Positions 14,063-27,200 of a DNA stretch of 64,000 bases are shown here, piece after piece. The stretch's first letter is position 1. Every line of letters starts with the position of its first letter. Both the position numbers and the translations under genes were made by a program. The notes under the pieces were generated by a model that did not search any database, was not told the origin of the DNA, and worked only from the letters and a program-made list of their open reading frames with translations. This DNA comes from Ricinus communis (Eukaryota > Streptophyta > Magnoliopsida > Malpighiales > Euphorbiaceae), in assembly GCF_019578655.1 (NCBI RefSeq), contig NC_063260.1:21228888-21292887 (forward strand), written 5' to 3'.

Positions 14063-15400
14063 GGCGCGAGAGTGGGGCACGGTCTTACAGTTACAGTAAC
14101 GTTCAATAACCAACCAAGCATGTGTTGGATTTCGGTTTGAGAGGATTAAAACGCACAGCTTCGGCCTGAATGATGATTAGAACAGGATCAAACCATTTAG
14201 AAAACTATGATAAATTAAAACCATAAACTGATTCAAAAATCGTATATAAACAAATAAATTTATGATTCATCCTCTAAACGAACCATAAAATCAGCAATAT
14301 CAGACTCTTGTTCAGGTTTATCCATTCCCCACAATATTAAAGAATCTTCGCATTCCCATGCTGGAACATTTCTCATCTCCGACTAGGTTCCAACAGAAAT
14401 AACGTTCCGCTCAGATAGTTCTTGTATAAGTTGATAAACATTTTATATTCAAATAAAAAAAAATCAATTAAATGCTTAGACAGATGGAAAATGGGGATTT
14501 ATGTACTCAACTCTGTTTTATATTTTGAAGAGAGATCGTTTCTACTTCTCAGATTGGAACCCACAAGTTATTATTAGCAAAAACTTGATGATTCTTTCTG
14601 TGTGGTACATAAATTTTATTGGAATAAAATCTTTACTTTCTAAACATATTTAATATATCAGATATTTACACTTTAATAATAATTATAAATAGTAAAAATA
14701 TAAAATTAGAAATTAATTTGAGAAGTGTAAGAATGGAAATATAGTCTGGATTTGAAGTCTCTTCATTTGGTATCCATCAATATTCGTAGTAATGTGCAGC
14801 AAGTAACTCATTTTCATTGTGAGTAAACATCAAAGTTTTAGTTAAATTCTTGAATTGCTTTCTATACATCAAATTTGAGTGTGTTATCTTTGATTTGCTT
14901 TTCTTATAAAGAATGGAAGAAAAAGAAAAAGAAGAAAGAAGAAAGAATGGAAGGGGTCCACGTAAGTTGACACCTCATCAATATCATTCCAACTGGCAAA
15001 GAATATGACTTTTCCTCCCAAGAACAACTAAAATGAAAAAAAAAAAAATAATAAAGAAAAGAGAGTACCTAAGCAATGCAAAACGTTGTGGATAATTAAA
15101 TAAAAAGATGTGAACCGAGTAAGAATCTTGGGTTCTTGAGCCTTGCCTTGAGCATGAAGCATGAGCTTTACAACCCCACAGAACAATTTTGCGCCAACAC
15201 AATTAACAAGTAAAGCACCTAAAGTCCTTGTTGCCATGCCATTTATAAACCCTTATCCCTGCCACAATACACAAGCACCTGAAATAGCCTTTTCTTTTTT
15301 CCTGCATTACACTTTTGGAGTCCTGGAAAAAAACCTCTGACTCTTTCCTATTCCCACAGCTTTTGTTTCATAATCTATAACACCTACCACCAAGACACGA
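14063..15400. promoter_or_regulatory. Divergent intergenic region between the PPR and AWPM-19 genes
   Basis: The two genes point away from each other here, so both promoters must lie in this 1.3 kb. I see no clear TATA box for the PPR gene. A CCACGT core (ABRE/G-box half) lies at 14958-14963, which would fit ABA-responsive AWPM-19, but this is a weak match. Nothing else could be recognised. Confidence 0.35.
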
Positions 15401-16293
15401 ATGGCCAATTCCCAGATGAAACCTGTTGCCTCTCTACTTTTGGTCTTGAATTTCTGCATGTACGCAATAGTTTTGGGCATTGGCAGTTGGGCTATGAATA
15501 GAGCTATTGATCATGGCTTCGTCATTGGTAATTAGCTCCATTCTTTCAAGCCTCACACTCTCTTTAATTTGATGGTATTATAAAGCAATTCTTGTATATT
15601 CCGAGGAGATTTTTTCCATAATTTGAATCCGTCGAGGCACACCAGATTGCATCAAGACCTGTGAAAATTGTCAAAACTTTGAATATGTATTTGTTCGTAA
15701 GTATCTTAATGTTGCACGTATTAATTTGCAGGACCCGGGTTTGACCTTCCGGCGCATTTCTCACCCATATACTTCCCAATGGGGAATGCTGCTACTGGAT
15801 TCTTTGTGACATTTGCTTTGATCGCTGGAGTTGTTGGTGCTGCATCAGCATTAGCTGGTCTTAATCACATTCGTTCCTGGAATGCCGATAGTTTGCCAGC
15901 TGCAGCATCAGTTGCCACTATTGCTTGGTCTCTCACTCTTCTTGCAATGGGGTAAGCAATTTCTGAAGATAGAAAACTCAAATATTATTTAACATAATCT
16001 AGAGTCAAAAAGATATGAAGCCAAGGTTTAATCTTCCTTACACTAACTAGTATCCTCATCTGTGTAGCTTTGGCTGCAAAGAGATTGAACTGCACAACAG
16101 GAATGCCCGTCTGGTAGGAACACATGCAATTTTTTCAAGTTACATACGTGCATGATCAGAAAAATGAACTTCATTTTTTTTTTTCCCCTTTCTGCAGAGA
16201 ACCATGGAAGCATTCCTCATCATCCTTGCAGCTACACAACTTCTATACATAGCAGCCATTCATACTGCTGCAACCATCAGGAGATCTACTTGA
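15401..16293 (+). CDS. AWPM-19-like (PM19L) plasma-membrane protein
   Basis: Four exons, 15401-15527, 15732-15951, 16068-16113 and 16198-16293, join in phase to 162 aa. The protein has four hydrophobic segments: SLLLVLNFCMYAIVLGIGSW near residues 11-30, FFVTFALIAGVVGAASALAG near 67-86, a third around SVATIAWSLTLLAMGFG, and MEAFLIILAATQLLYIAAI near the end. The FDLPAHFSPIYFPMGNAATG loop is typical of the family. AWPM-19 proteins are ABA- and cold-linked plasma-membrane proteins; the rice member PM1 has been reported to mediate ABA uptake. Length and four-helix topology are normal. A poly(A) signal AATAAA is at 16432-16437. Arabidopsis At5g46530 is the positional counterpart by memory. Confidence 0.95.
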
Positions 16294-17189
16294 AACTCTA
16301 GCACATGATAATACGTGTGGTGTGTCTCCAAATTTTTTCATTTTTAAGTTAATTTGTTTTTTCCATTTCGGAAACAGAAGATGTATTATGGCGTGATTTG
16401 TTTGATTTCACTGGATTTGTATTAATCATTCAATAAAAAAAAAAAATGGTGTGCCAGAACATAATTCCAATGTGTGTATTAAACATCCAAACTCCAACTT
16501 CCCTGGAATTCTCTTTCAGGCTTTACATACAAGGTTAAAGACATTTTTAAGGACAGTCATCTTCAAGCAAACCATTGGAAGAAGATACCATCTATCCATA
16601 CACACAAATCGAAAAGATACACCTTTCATGTGTTGAAATTCAACACCAGTTATTAGGCTGAAGCAAAAGAATTATACAATCAGAGGTTAACATCTCTGCA
16701 TCAACCAGGAGTACTATCCCAAAATTAGATATACATTCCAATGGCGATTAACATATCAATCCACCGTGGGTTGGTTGAGACGTGAAAGCCCCTGGTGGCC
16801 ATCCAGTTGAGTTGGATACCTTATGGTATCCACTGGTTATAAACTTAAAAAAGAAAAGAAAACATAGAAACATTTATTCATGCCTTGACAGACTGCAAAG
16901 TTGATATTATAACAGAAAGATGGAAAAAGCACAATCATCATCCACCTATCACAAATTCAAACAATGAAGCCAAGATCATTCAGTAATTAGGAAAAGAAAA
17001 AAATTGATCTCCAACTAGAACTTTTAAGTCTATGCCTTCATCTGAACTAATGCAAAATGAAATACATACAACGCAGTCTATTAACAGACAGAAAATTAAA
17101 CAGAAGAAAATGCAGCGGAAGCATGATAAACTGAGCTGCCTACCAATGTGGACACTCACTATTTGCATAACTGTATATAATTGTTTGTC
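16294..17189. other. AWPM-19 3'UTR and intergenic sequence
   Basis: After the AATAAA at 16432 there is a T/A-rich tail and then unassigned sequence. The part near 16760-16840 (containing GTGGGTTGGTTGAGACGTGAAA-like words) is richer in G+C than its surroundings and could be a small repeat, but no element structure was found. Confidence 0.3.
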
Positions 17190-17332
17190 TATCTAGGTTT
17201 TTTGTCCTTTATTCTTTGGGAAAATTTTCTGACAAGATTCTACGCGCAGCTATTACAAACTTCTCTAAACCAAACCCTTCACAAGTTCTGGAAAGCTTCT
17301 CAGTCCACTGGAGCACCGTCATGCTCTGTTTC
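17190..17332 (-). other. Putative spliced 3'UTR terminal exon of the acidic-protein gene
   Basis: Just after the stop codon at 18168 lies TTTCAG|GTTAGA, a possible donor. At about 17332 on the same strand a TTTCATGCAG acceptor opens a stretch of higher G+C that ends near AATAAA (17213-17208). This would make a 3'UTR intron of about 0.8 kb. The junction is only a few bases after the stop, so it should not trigger nonsense-mediated decay. Confidence 0.4.
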
Positions 17333-18167
17333 TGCATGAAAAGGAAATTGATAAGAGATGTTATATATAATTCAATTTGAATAGTTTATTTCAGCCTTTG
17401 AAAAAACTGATTTCCATTTTAGTATTTGGATGAAAGGAAGTTGAGGAAAATGAACTCACAGGATATAATCCATCAACCAATTATTGTGAAAGAACACTAC
17501 ATCCCAAGAGAATTAAAAATCTAAAGCTTAGAGTTTAATATGCCCAAAGCTTTATGCAAATAATGAAAACTCAAATAATTATTAGCATTAACTCATAGGA
17601 TCTAAATAATTTTAAGAAAATTAAGCAATTGTTTCTATAAATCCCAGGAAAATAAATTCTGAAGATGGTCAGCAGTAAAGAGTCTAAAAAACTTTCATGG
17701 CATGAGCACCTCCCCATCAATTTTTAGGGCAAATTAGCAATTTGCATGGACCAAGCATGTATCAGGAATACAAAGTGACAGATTATTCTTGATATCATTT
17801 TTCTTTTTATGAAGACTGATCAGGCAGCCTATCCAACACATTCATGATACAACAAGGGTTGATTTGAAGGAAGTGCAACGAATGATAGCCACTGGTAGCA
17901 ACAAAGAAGAACAGCCGCATAAAAGCATGGCTACCATAACATGTTCTGTATTATGTATATCTAAACAATTACGACACTAGGTAAGAAATGACAAGAAAAA
18001 TCATGAACCTTTAACAGGATATAAAGTAGTTAATAAAACATAAAACATCTGCAAAATTCATAATGGAAAAAAATGTTTGTCGACATCCACTATTGAAATT
18101 ATCACATCCTTAAAGGCTGATCTTTGATGCAAATGATATAACTTTACAGAATAATTCTAACCTGAAA

Positions 18168-20050
18168 TTATCTGTTGGAGCCTATAAAAACATCAAATAA
18201 ACCGCAGCAACTCATCCAAGAGGTTCTCTGTGTTACTCGTTGAGCTGGAGGTACAAGAGGCTGCATTCCAGTGCAGTAAGGCAAAGCATTCACTTGTCAA
18301 TTTAAATGATATAACTTAAAGAAATTGGAAAATAACGATAAATTAAGCTCATACAGCAAGAGATAGACTAGGAGCTATACCTGATTTTCAGCATATTCAG
18401 AAGTCTCATAATCTCTGACTTTAATTGCATCATTACAAGCTTCAGAAACATGAGCACCAAATGATGTCAGTGATTTACCCACATTTCCAATTACAGCACC
18501 ACCCAAAGTCTCAGAATCTTTGGTTCTTTCTGCACAAATAGTAGTTTCAGTATGAGCATCTGATATCTTACCCTCATTTCCATTTACATCAGAAATAATC
18601 AGAGTCGTTGAAGCCCCAACATTCTCATCCACTATGGGAAAAGCTTTATTCTCATTCTTCTCTGGTACCAAACCAGCAATGACATCATTGGATTTAGGCA
18701 GCAATTTGTCCTCACTTTCCTTCAACCCTGGTTCAATCACATCCAGAATCTCTGGGTTCTCAACTTCAGCACCTTCCATCGTGTGTTTTGCCACCTCCGA
18801 CATGAGCACCTGCGGTGCAGCCAAATCATTAGTAGGATCAGTTTCCACAGTGGAATTTCCATTAGCTTCCTCAAGTGATTGTTCAATATTAGAGTCTCGC
18901 GTCACCTCTTCAGGAAATACCTTCTCCACATTATTGCATGAAGCTGCATCTAAAGCTGAATTACAGTCTTCTTCCTTCCATTTCTTCTCAAAAGTGCGAG
19001 ACTCATCATCAGAACTACTACTGCTAGAGCTCTTGTCATCTCCATCATGTGATTCCTTTGCAGACTCGACATGCTCCACACCAACATCTTTGCTCTCAAT
19101 ATCCAGCTCGGAGTTCAGTTCCCTCTCAATTTTAACAACACTGTCATCCTCTACTCCAACATTTTGGCTTCCTTGAGCATCACTAGTTACTCCCTCAACA
19201 GGCTTGTAGTCTGAGACAAATGTTGAGTGGTCTCTCTTCTCAGACTCTTCATTATCCTCGTTAAATGGATGCTCCTGGTTATGGTGGTCCTGTGATGCAG
19301 GGGAACCAACCTCACCGCCATCGCTATCTCTCTCATCCTGGCTTTTAGGATCATTATTTCCTAATACCATTTGATCAACACGCAAAAATGTCACTCAAAT
19401 AATTGTCAAAATAAAATAGAATTAATAGAAGTATAGAAAAGAAATTAAGAAACACCCAGCACATGTATCCACAACAACATACAAACAAAATAACCAAGAA
19501 TTCCCGAAAACGCCAAAACCCTCAAGAGTGCTAATCAAAACTAAGCTATAAAAGGAGAATCAGATAAAAAATGCCAATCCCATTGAAGAATCGAAGTAAA
19601 AAAAAAAAAAAAAAAAAAAGCACATAAAAGGAAAAGCAACAAACAACAATCCAACTGATAAAAAGCATAAACAAAATAATATACGGGAAAAATTACCCAT
19701 TTGATAAATTATCAAAACAAAACCCAACTGCAAGAATCTCAATTGAACATTCACAGAGAGAACAATACTCACTAACAAATAAATACTCCTTACCTCAGAT
19801 TCACCCCAAAAGAAAAGTGGGGACAGACATTAAAGAGATGAATGAAAGAAGTGTAAAAGTGACAGATTGGCAAGCAATAGATTGCTGTGATGGGTTGTTA
19901 TTGTACCCAAAAAGCAAAGGGAGGAAAAGAAAAACCTTTAAACAAAAACTTACTATTGATGGTTGAAGAAGAGTTGGTGTTAGTGTTGTTGTTGGTCTGT
20001 TGTTCTTTCTTTTTCTTGGCTGCTTTTCTTCTCTTTGCACCTGATGGCAT
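18168..20050 (-). CDS. Plant-specific acidic protein with Lys-rich N-terminus (At4g18070-like, function unknown)
   Basis: Three exons, 20050-19954, 19360-18381 and 18260-18168, join in phase to 389 aa. The start MPSGAKRRKAAKKKKEQQ is strongly basic and could bind nucleic acid or a nuclear importer. It is followed by an Asn/Thr/Ser run, then a long acidic, Ser/Glu/Asp-rich, probably disordered middle with a run of serines (SSSSSSSDDES). The last exon ends WMSCCGLFDVFIGSNR, a Cys-containing hydrophobic tail that looks conserved and could be a membrane or lipid-anchor motif. No enzymatic domain is visible. It stands beside the SH3P3-like gene, as At4g18070 stands beside At4g18060 in Arabidopsis (memory). 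The third exon was too short to be obvious but is required by the donor CAG|GTATAG at 18380. Confidence 0.8.
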
Positions 20051-23000
20051 GATTGATTGATCTCTCCTCTCTCTTTCTTGTGGGTCTTCAAGGGAAAAAA
20101 AATAAAAATTAGAGACCCAGATCCTGTTTCTTAAAAATACTACAAGTACAGGTAGGAGAAGAGAGGAGGTGGAGCAGCCAGTTAAATGGCGTTTAGATTC
20201 TCTTTCTTCTTTCTATTCCTCTCTATGGCTACTGGATTTATTCTTGTTCGCTATGTGTGTGTGCTTTGTTTGTGTAATTCAGCTTTGTTTTTTAGTGCGT
20301 ATAAAAAGAGATATAATGATAATATGTGTGGAAACAAGGGTTTATTTATTTCAATTTTTATGGCAAGTGTCATTTTGTGAGTGAGTGTTGTCTGCGGCCA
20401 TTGCGGGTATTTTGTTTAAATTTCAAAAAAATTGAGTATTAAAGATTTAATTTAATTGCCTTCTTTTTTTAAAAAAAAAAAAAAAAAGTTTGGGTATTCT
20501 CATGAGAAAGATAGGCGGATAGGGTGGGGTATTATATTTTGCATCTATTGAGTTGGAAATTTGGCTTTCAATTTTTGATAGGGAAGGTGGGGCGGGTGGT
20601 CTAGAATTTGCCAAGTTAAATCAGCTATATATATTACTGAATTTTGAATATCAAAAATCAAGGTTTCAAATTTTTACATTAACTCTTTATGTATATATTT
20701 TTCTTTTATGAATTTATATCAAATTTTGATAGTTGGAAAATGGACCCACATGAACATGATTTCAACTTTGTAATATCAGATTTTTAGCTTTTATAAAAAT
20801 ATATAATTTTAAAAAATTAAAGGGTATGATGACTTTTAATTATCTCATACACAAATTAATGAATTTTATTTATTTTTTAAATATTTTATATGATACAAAG
20901 TGAAGTCAAACCACCTATAAAATTTAATAAATTAAAATTTTTAAATCGTCTAAAACTCACATTTTTTAATTATATGATCTAAACCGTCTATGAATGAATT
21001 AGTTAATAATTCATTTGAAATAGATAATTTTAAATTAATTTATATTTTTAATTAAATCTAGGAGCAAAAAGTGTTTTGTTTTGAATCGTTTTAATGTTGG
21101 TGTGAATAATTTACTTTTAATGCTATCATAAATATAAAACACAATCATAAATAAATTAGTATATATACAAAATTACTAATTTATTTGAATATAAAACTAA
21201 ACAAAAACCAATTTATATTGTGAAAAAAAAAAAGCAATTTATTCTTAATCTTCATGTATATAAATAAGTCAGATTTTCATTAAAACAAGTTCTTTTTTTT
21301 TTTTTCTAATTTTGTTTGTTCGTTGTGATTGGATTTATGAACTCTCTATATATCTTAATAAAATGATTTCTGTAGGTTAGTTGAGATGTGTTTATAAAAT
21401 TCTTTGAATTAATAAAAATATATATGACGGGGCAAGGTGTCACGTGCTTTTTCCACGTGCCTTGATCATCTTGTTCTAAATTAAGTGATAATAAAAGGTG
21501 GTTTTGGATTGGGATCTGAATTTGAATCATCGAGAGCAATGTTTGATTTCTGAAAGGTAAAATGGGTTTTACTAAGGATAACATTAGGGTTCATTGGTGT
21601 CCGTAAGGTAGATTGTTTTTGTACTTTTATTTAACGTTGTTGTATTATTACATGTGGATTATTAAAACCAAGGATATTATTATCTTGTAAATTAAATTCT
21701 TAATCAATAATTATATGATAATTATAATAAAAAATAAATACCTAAAAATCTTAAAATCTATTTAAATAAAAAAGTATAATTGCGATTTATATTTTACTTT
21801 TATTTTCTTTTAGTTTTAAATTATAAATTTTATGGTGTTTCATTTATTTGTTACTGATCCTTTGAAAAGCTACAGAAAGTAGGCAATGGAAGATTAATGT
21901 CGGCAACTTGTGTGTGAAACGTTGAAACCAAAGTGAATATGGTCAAATAGAACATCAATTGATTAGTACATCTTACTCCCGGTTCATATCATCATAACCC
22001 ATTTTGATATTTACAGTTTAGAAAGCCACTCTTATGCAATGTATGCTTCTAAGGACTAATTTGACAAAAATCTCTAAATCATCATCTAAACATTTGTTTC
22101 CTCACTACATAGCAATGTTTTTGACTGTATGTCAGACCGGTCTAATAAAAATAATAATTATAATAAATTATTAAATTTTAATAATAGTTAATAAACTTCA
22201 AATACTAAAGATCTAAGTAATTAAATAACAAATTTAAGTAGCATCATAATATTTTTCTTGGTTATTAAGCCTATGAGTAAAATAATATAAATCAAAATAT
22301 ATAATTTATAAGAAAATATACATACAATTTTTTTAAAAAAATTATTACCAGTTGAATCGGTTTTTTCTAATTTAGCCAATTCAAGTAGATTCAGCCATGT
22401 TTAATTATAATTTTAATTATTATAGATAAAATTAATCTATATTCTGATTAAACTAACCAGTTCGATCTGGTTTTAAAAATAATGATATATATTATAGTGC
22501 ATTTTCTTTCTCATTAGCTTTCCTTATAATTGAGATGCAAAAGACCAAAATGAATTGGGAATGTTTCCACCAACAATTAGATTAGAAAAAGCTTTGGTAA
22601 AAAAAAAAATGTTACTCTTGGGTTTATCCCAAAAGTGTATCATTGATGTGTATGTATTTTAAAATAGCAAGGATTTGTATTTTTTTGTCATTTTCTTTTC
22701 ATGATTAAAATCTTTCCTTTTCTTTTTTTGGTAATACATTGTTCCAAAGCTTACTCAATTTTCCAACAAGTTTAATTAAATTTGAATTTCTTAAATTTAG
22801 ATTCGAATCTAGACCAATCTTATATTTAAGCATAAAACTTTAATTTGTAATTAAGAATATACAATTTCATTATAAGCATAAAAGCTTATTCGATGGGCTT
22901 TAAAAAAATAATGCTCTCAAATTTGTTTCAAAACTAATAAAATATTTTCATATTTAGACTTAAATATTTTTAAAATATTTTTTATTTTATGGTTTATATA

Positions 23001-23531
23001 TTTTTTATACTTTTTATATAACTTTTATTATAAAGTTTATAAAATTAAAATTAAACTAGTTATTTACTTGCACATTTCACAACTGTTATTATTATTTTAA
23101 TTATAGATAACAATATAAAATGAATGTATAAAAAAATTAACAAAATTTATAATAATTTATATTTATCATATTTTGAAAAATATTTATAATATAAATTATT
23201 CTAAAACGTCTCTTTAATATAATTTTTTTTTAATATTTTAAGATCTTATTAATGCAAGAATTATATGAATTAATTTAAATAATATTATTGTTTAAGCTCA
23301 TCATATAAAATGGATATTATAAATCTAATTAACGTATTTTTATTAGGATTACAAATCACTCTATATTTAAAAAAATTAATTTATTAATTAATAAAAAATA
23401 AAAAATATAAAACATTATTTTTAAGATTCAATTCATGTTTAACTAGGAAAATAATTTTTCAATTGATATATTAATTATATAAAAGTATAAAAATTATACA
23501 TCAAAATAATATTTATGCATCAGAAATAAAT

Positions 23532-23595
<64 letters not shown>

Positions 23596-24247
23596 CTTGA
23601 CATCTTAATTAATTAATTATACATAGTTAATATTTTCTCAAAAATGTTATGTATCATTAATATTACTATATAGTTTATTTTCAATTTCTCAAAATTAAAA
23701 AATTATTTTATAAATAAAAAATAAAAATAATTAAAATACTATTAGTGATTAATAATAATAAAAATTATACATCAATAATATTCAAAATAAATACGTATAG
23801 TAAAAGATCTTTATGTATAAAAAATAAATATATAATATTAAAATAATTTTATACCTCAAAATTTATACATTGATAATCGTATTAAGTTGTATGAATTTGG
23901 GCCGACCTATGAAATTAGCCCAATCATAAGAAACCTTGTTATGGTCCAGAAGGCAGAGCAAGTCTTTCTAAAAAGAAAATAAAAATAAAAGCAAATTAAA
24001 GATTAAATGAAAAGAAAAAAAAAACAGCTGTTTCTAACGACAAAGTCCAATGACGGATACAGAGAAGAGAAGCAGGAAAGCAGCTTGAGCTATGAAAGGA
24101 GTAACCCTTCTATCTTTGCCCATTTCAGATCTAACTCTTCTCTGATCCAAATCCAAATCCAGAGCAAAATACCAGAGCCTCTCTGACCATACTGTAATAT
24201 CTATAAGGGGATTGTTTATTTCACTGTAAAATTAACGATCAAAGAAA
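20051..24247. other. 4.2-kb AT-rich divergent intergenic region
   Basis: It separates the divergent acidic-protein and SH3P3-like genes. Two CACGTG G-boxes lie close together at 21441-21446 and 21454-21459. The rest is highly AT-rich, with poly(A)/poly(T) runs (for example 20470-20487) and a compound microsatellite at 23531-23592. No coding exon could be supported. The 5'UTR of the SH3P gene probably begins near 24060. Confidence 0.4.
23531..23592. repeat. Compound (AC)n(AT)n microsatellite
   Basis: About ten AC units run directly into about twenty AT units. Such tracts are usually length-polymorphic. Confidence 0.95.
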
Positions 24248-27200
24248 ATGGATGCATTAAGGAAACAAGCCTTCAAGCTAAGAGAACAAGTTGCCAAGCA
24301 ACAACAAGTAAATTCTTTGGCTTTTACCCTTTTTCTTTACTTCACTTCCTTGATGCCTTTGCTTCTGCTCGTTTGACTTTTCCTCTAAGTTCTGTTTGTT
24401 TCCTGAGAAATTTTTTGGGAATGCTTTAATTCTTGCTGTTTTGGTATTTATTCTTTTGGTAACTAAAGAGAGAAGTAATTGGATTGAGCTGAAGTATGTT
24501 GACTGGAATCAGAGTCCTAGCTTTTAGAGAAAATGAGCTGAAAGTAAAAGAGAAAGAGAGGGTAGTTAATTGTTATTCTGTAAGCTATGTAGCGATTATG
24601 ATGGTTTTAGATTGAATCAAGATGTTAAAAGTGAGATAATCTTCTTTAGAACTGCCGGTATGTGTAACTTACTCTACATAGTAATAGATTCATTAGAAGC
24701 TTAAATATATTAAGTTCTAATGATTAAGAATGTTGTGAGAGTATCCAGCGAATTACTGAAGATCATATGGTGCAACTCTTTTTTTGGTCAAGCTGACATT
24801 GTAATGTAATTTACTATTAAATTTATTTGATTTATAGAATTTTGGGTTTCAGGCTGTTATAAAACAGTTCAGTGGGACTGGTTATGAAAGCTCAGATGTA
24901 ATGGTTATTGATGAGGTCGAGATGCAGAGACATCAACAATTGGAGAAACTCTATAGGTCAACTCGTGCTGGGAAGGTGAGGATTTTTTTTTCCACTTCAA
25001 GATTAAAGATTGATGCTAGAGTTATCTTCTCTTGTTGTCTTTCACTATAAACAGCATCTATTACTGTGTCAATATGAAATCTAACATGCTAAAATTAGAC
25101 ACATTAATGTCTAGCTCTCCATTTAGTGAAAGGAGTTTCAGACTTCAGTGTCATAATAAGCATTACTTTTGGGGATATTGAGATCACTTCTTTGAGTCTT
25201 CCGCTATTACTCGTGTCGAGGCCTGATTTGCAGGAAAGCTCAGATTGACATATAGCACACAAGGAAATATAATGTGTATTAGCATTCTAATTTTTGTGGT
25301 TCAAGGAAGTACTTTTCATCTCTTTGTAAAATTCAAAGTACCATTGCTTGGTCGTCCTATTACAGACTTTTGTAATTGCAAAACTGATTTCATTTACCCA
25401 CTTGGCGAAGGTATTTTCTTACTTTGTTTGCAATACGATATGCGAGGATTGAGGTGGAAGATATGACACTTAATATGTAGGTTGCGTCACATTGCTGTTT
25501 TTGATTGCATTAGTTTCAAGAAAAAACAGGATATCAAGAGAATGAGACATTTTTTTTTCTTTTTTTTTTTTACCATTAAAAGAATGATTAAATATTTTGC
25601 AGAATGTAACTTTTCCTGTTGCCCTTAGTTCACTTACCCCAATAAATTCCTCTCTTGGTTATATAGGATCATGAATATGCTTCTATTATTTCCCTTTCTT
25701 GCAAATTTCTTATGCTTTACTGCTTTTTAATTGGCTATAATACTCTTTGTTCCAGGATTTTCAGAAAGATATTGTTAAAGCAGCAGAAACATTTACAGCT
25801 ATTGGGTACAAACATATTGAAGCAGGTGGAAATCAGTTAATATGCTATCTGAACTTAGTCAATTATCATAAGGGAACATAAAATAGGACAGAATGAGTTT
25901 GATGTGAGCTTCATTTGTATTTATATTCCTAGTTCTATATTATTGCCAAATTGTAGTTATTTGACCTAAGTATTCATTCTTATCAAAATATACAAGTTTT
26001 GTGACAGGAACCAAATTGTCTGAGGATTGCTGCAGATATGGAACTGAGAATGCCAACGATAACATACTGTCTAAGGGTGCAGGTATATATGGCGAGGCCC
26101 GTAAACATGTAGAGAAGGAGCAAGAAGACTTGATTCGATTGTTATCTTCACAGGTTGACTTCTTAACATTCCACGTCATAGAATAGTTTTTTGTGTTGTT
26201 TAAGGGACAACATGGTAGTTGAATTAAATATCGTTTTTCCAATCATCTGTGAACACATTTATTCAACTCATCTCAACTAATTCTCAGTATCAAACTGATT
26301 TTGGCGTAGTGCTGTTGGTTGCTTTTATTTTTCAGCTTTCACCAGCTTGGCCTGGTGTCAATTTGGGTCTATCTCTCCTATTCTCTCTCCCACTCACTTT
26401 CCCATACTAGTGTCACTTTCTATACAAGAGCATCTACAGGTCTATATTGCACATGCTCAAACCATCTCTGAACCTCCTCAACAACCATCTCTGAACCTCC
26501 TCAACCTTCCAAATGGGAAGCTGACTTCACTATTGAATTCTTGGTTGATTAGGGTCCCTGTGAAGGAGTGAACCAATGCTGAGGGGTGATTTCATTGAAT
26601 AGTGTTTATTGATTTAACAGTTTCAGGGGACAGTCGATTAAATTTAAGGACTATAAGATGTTAATTAATAGATGGCAAAATAACCAAAATATGAAGAAAT
26701 GAGAAGTTTAATTGAGAATATCCCCATGATGAGATATATATACTTGTGAGCATCACCACTTCTCTTGTAGTGATAGCTATTTGCTTCACATTTTATTTTG
26801 GCAAATGTATCTCCACTTCTGCATTCATTTTTTGATCGGTAGTTGGTACATTTTCTTACCACTGGTTTTACAATCACCATATCAACCTTTAACACCTTAC
26901 ACTCTTTTTTCTATACCTTCTTGATGCCGTGGTTAATTTTAGACGCTTCTCATCCTATCAATTTCTTTTTTTGTTTGAATGGTTGTGTATGTACATTCAA
27001 CCAGTTGTAGGACTTTTTGTAAAGTGACCTTATCATTCTAACAATTGTGCTATGTATTTATAGAGGCGTTGCATCTCTACTCATTCTGATGCATATCTAG
27101 ACAATCTGAATTATGTTCAAACTAACAACAGCAGGGTTGACTGTTTACTAAAAACAAGGCATTTAATATGAATTATGAGATGTGGATCTCTCAATGTCAT

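Noticed and set aside
18634..19176. 180-codon Ser-rich plus-strand frame
   Set aside because: Mirror of the acidic Ser/Glu-rich exon of the minus-strand gene.
20169..20384. Hydrophobic plus-strand frames just upstream of the acidic-protein gene
   Set aside because: T-rich sequence in a promoter region gives Phe/Leu-rich frames; no start context or splice support.
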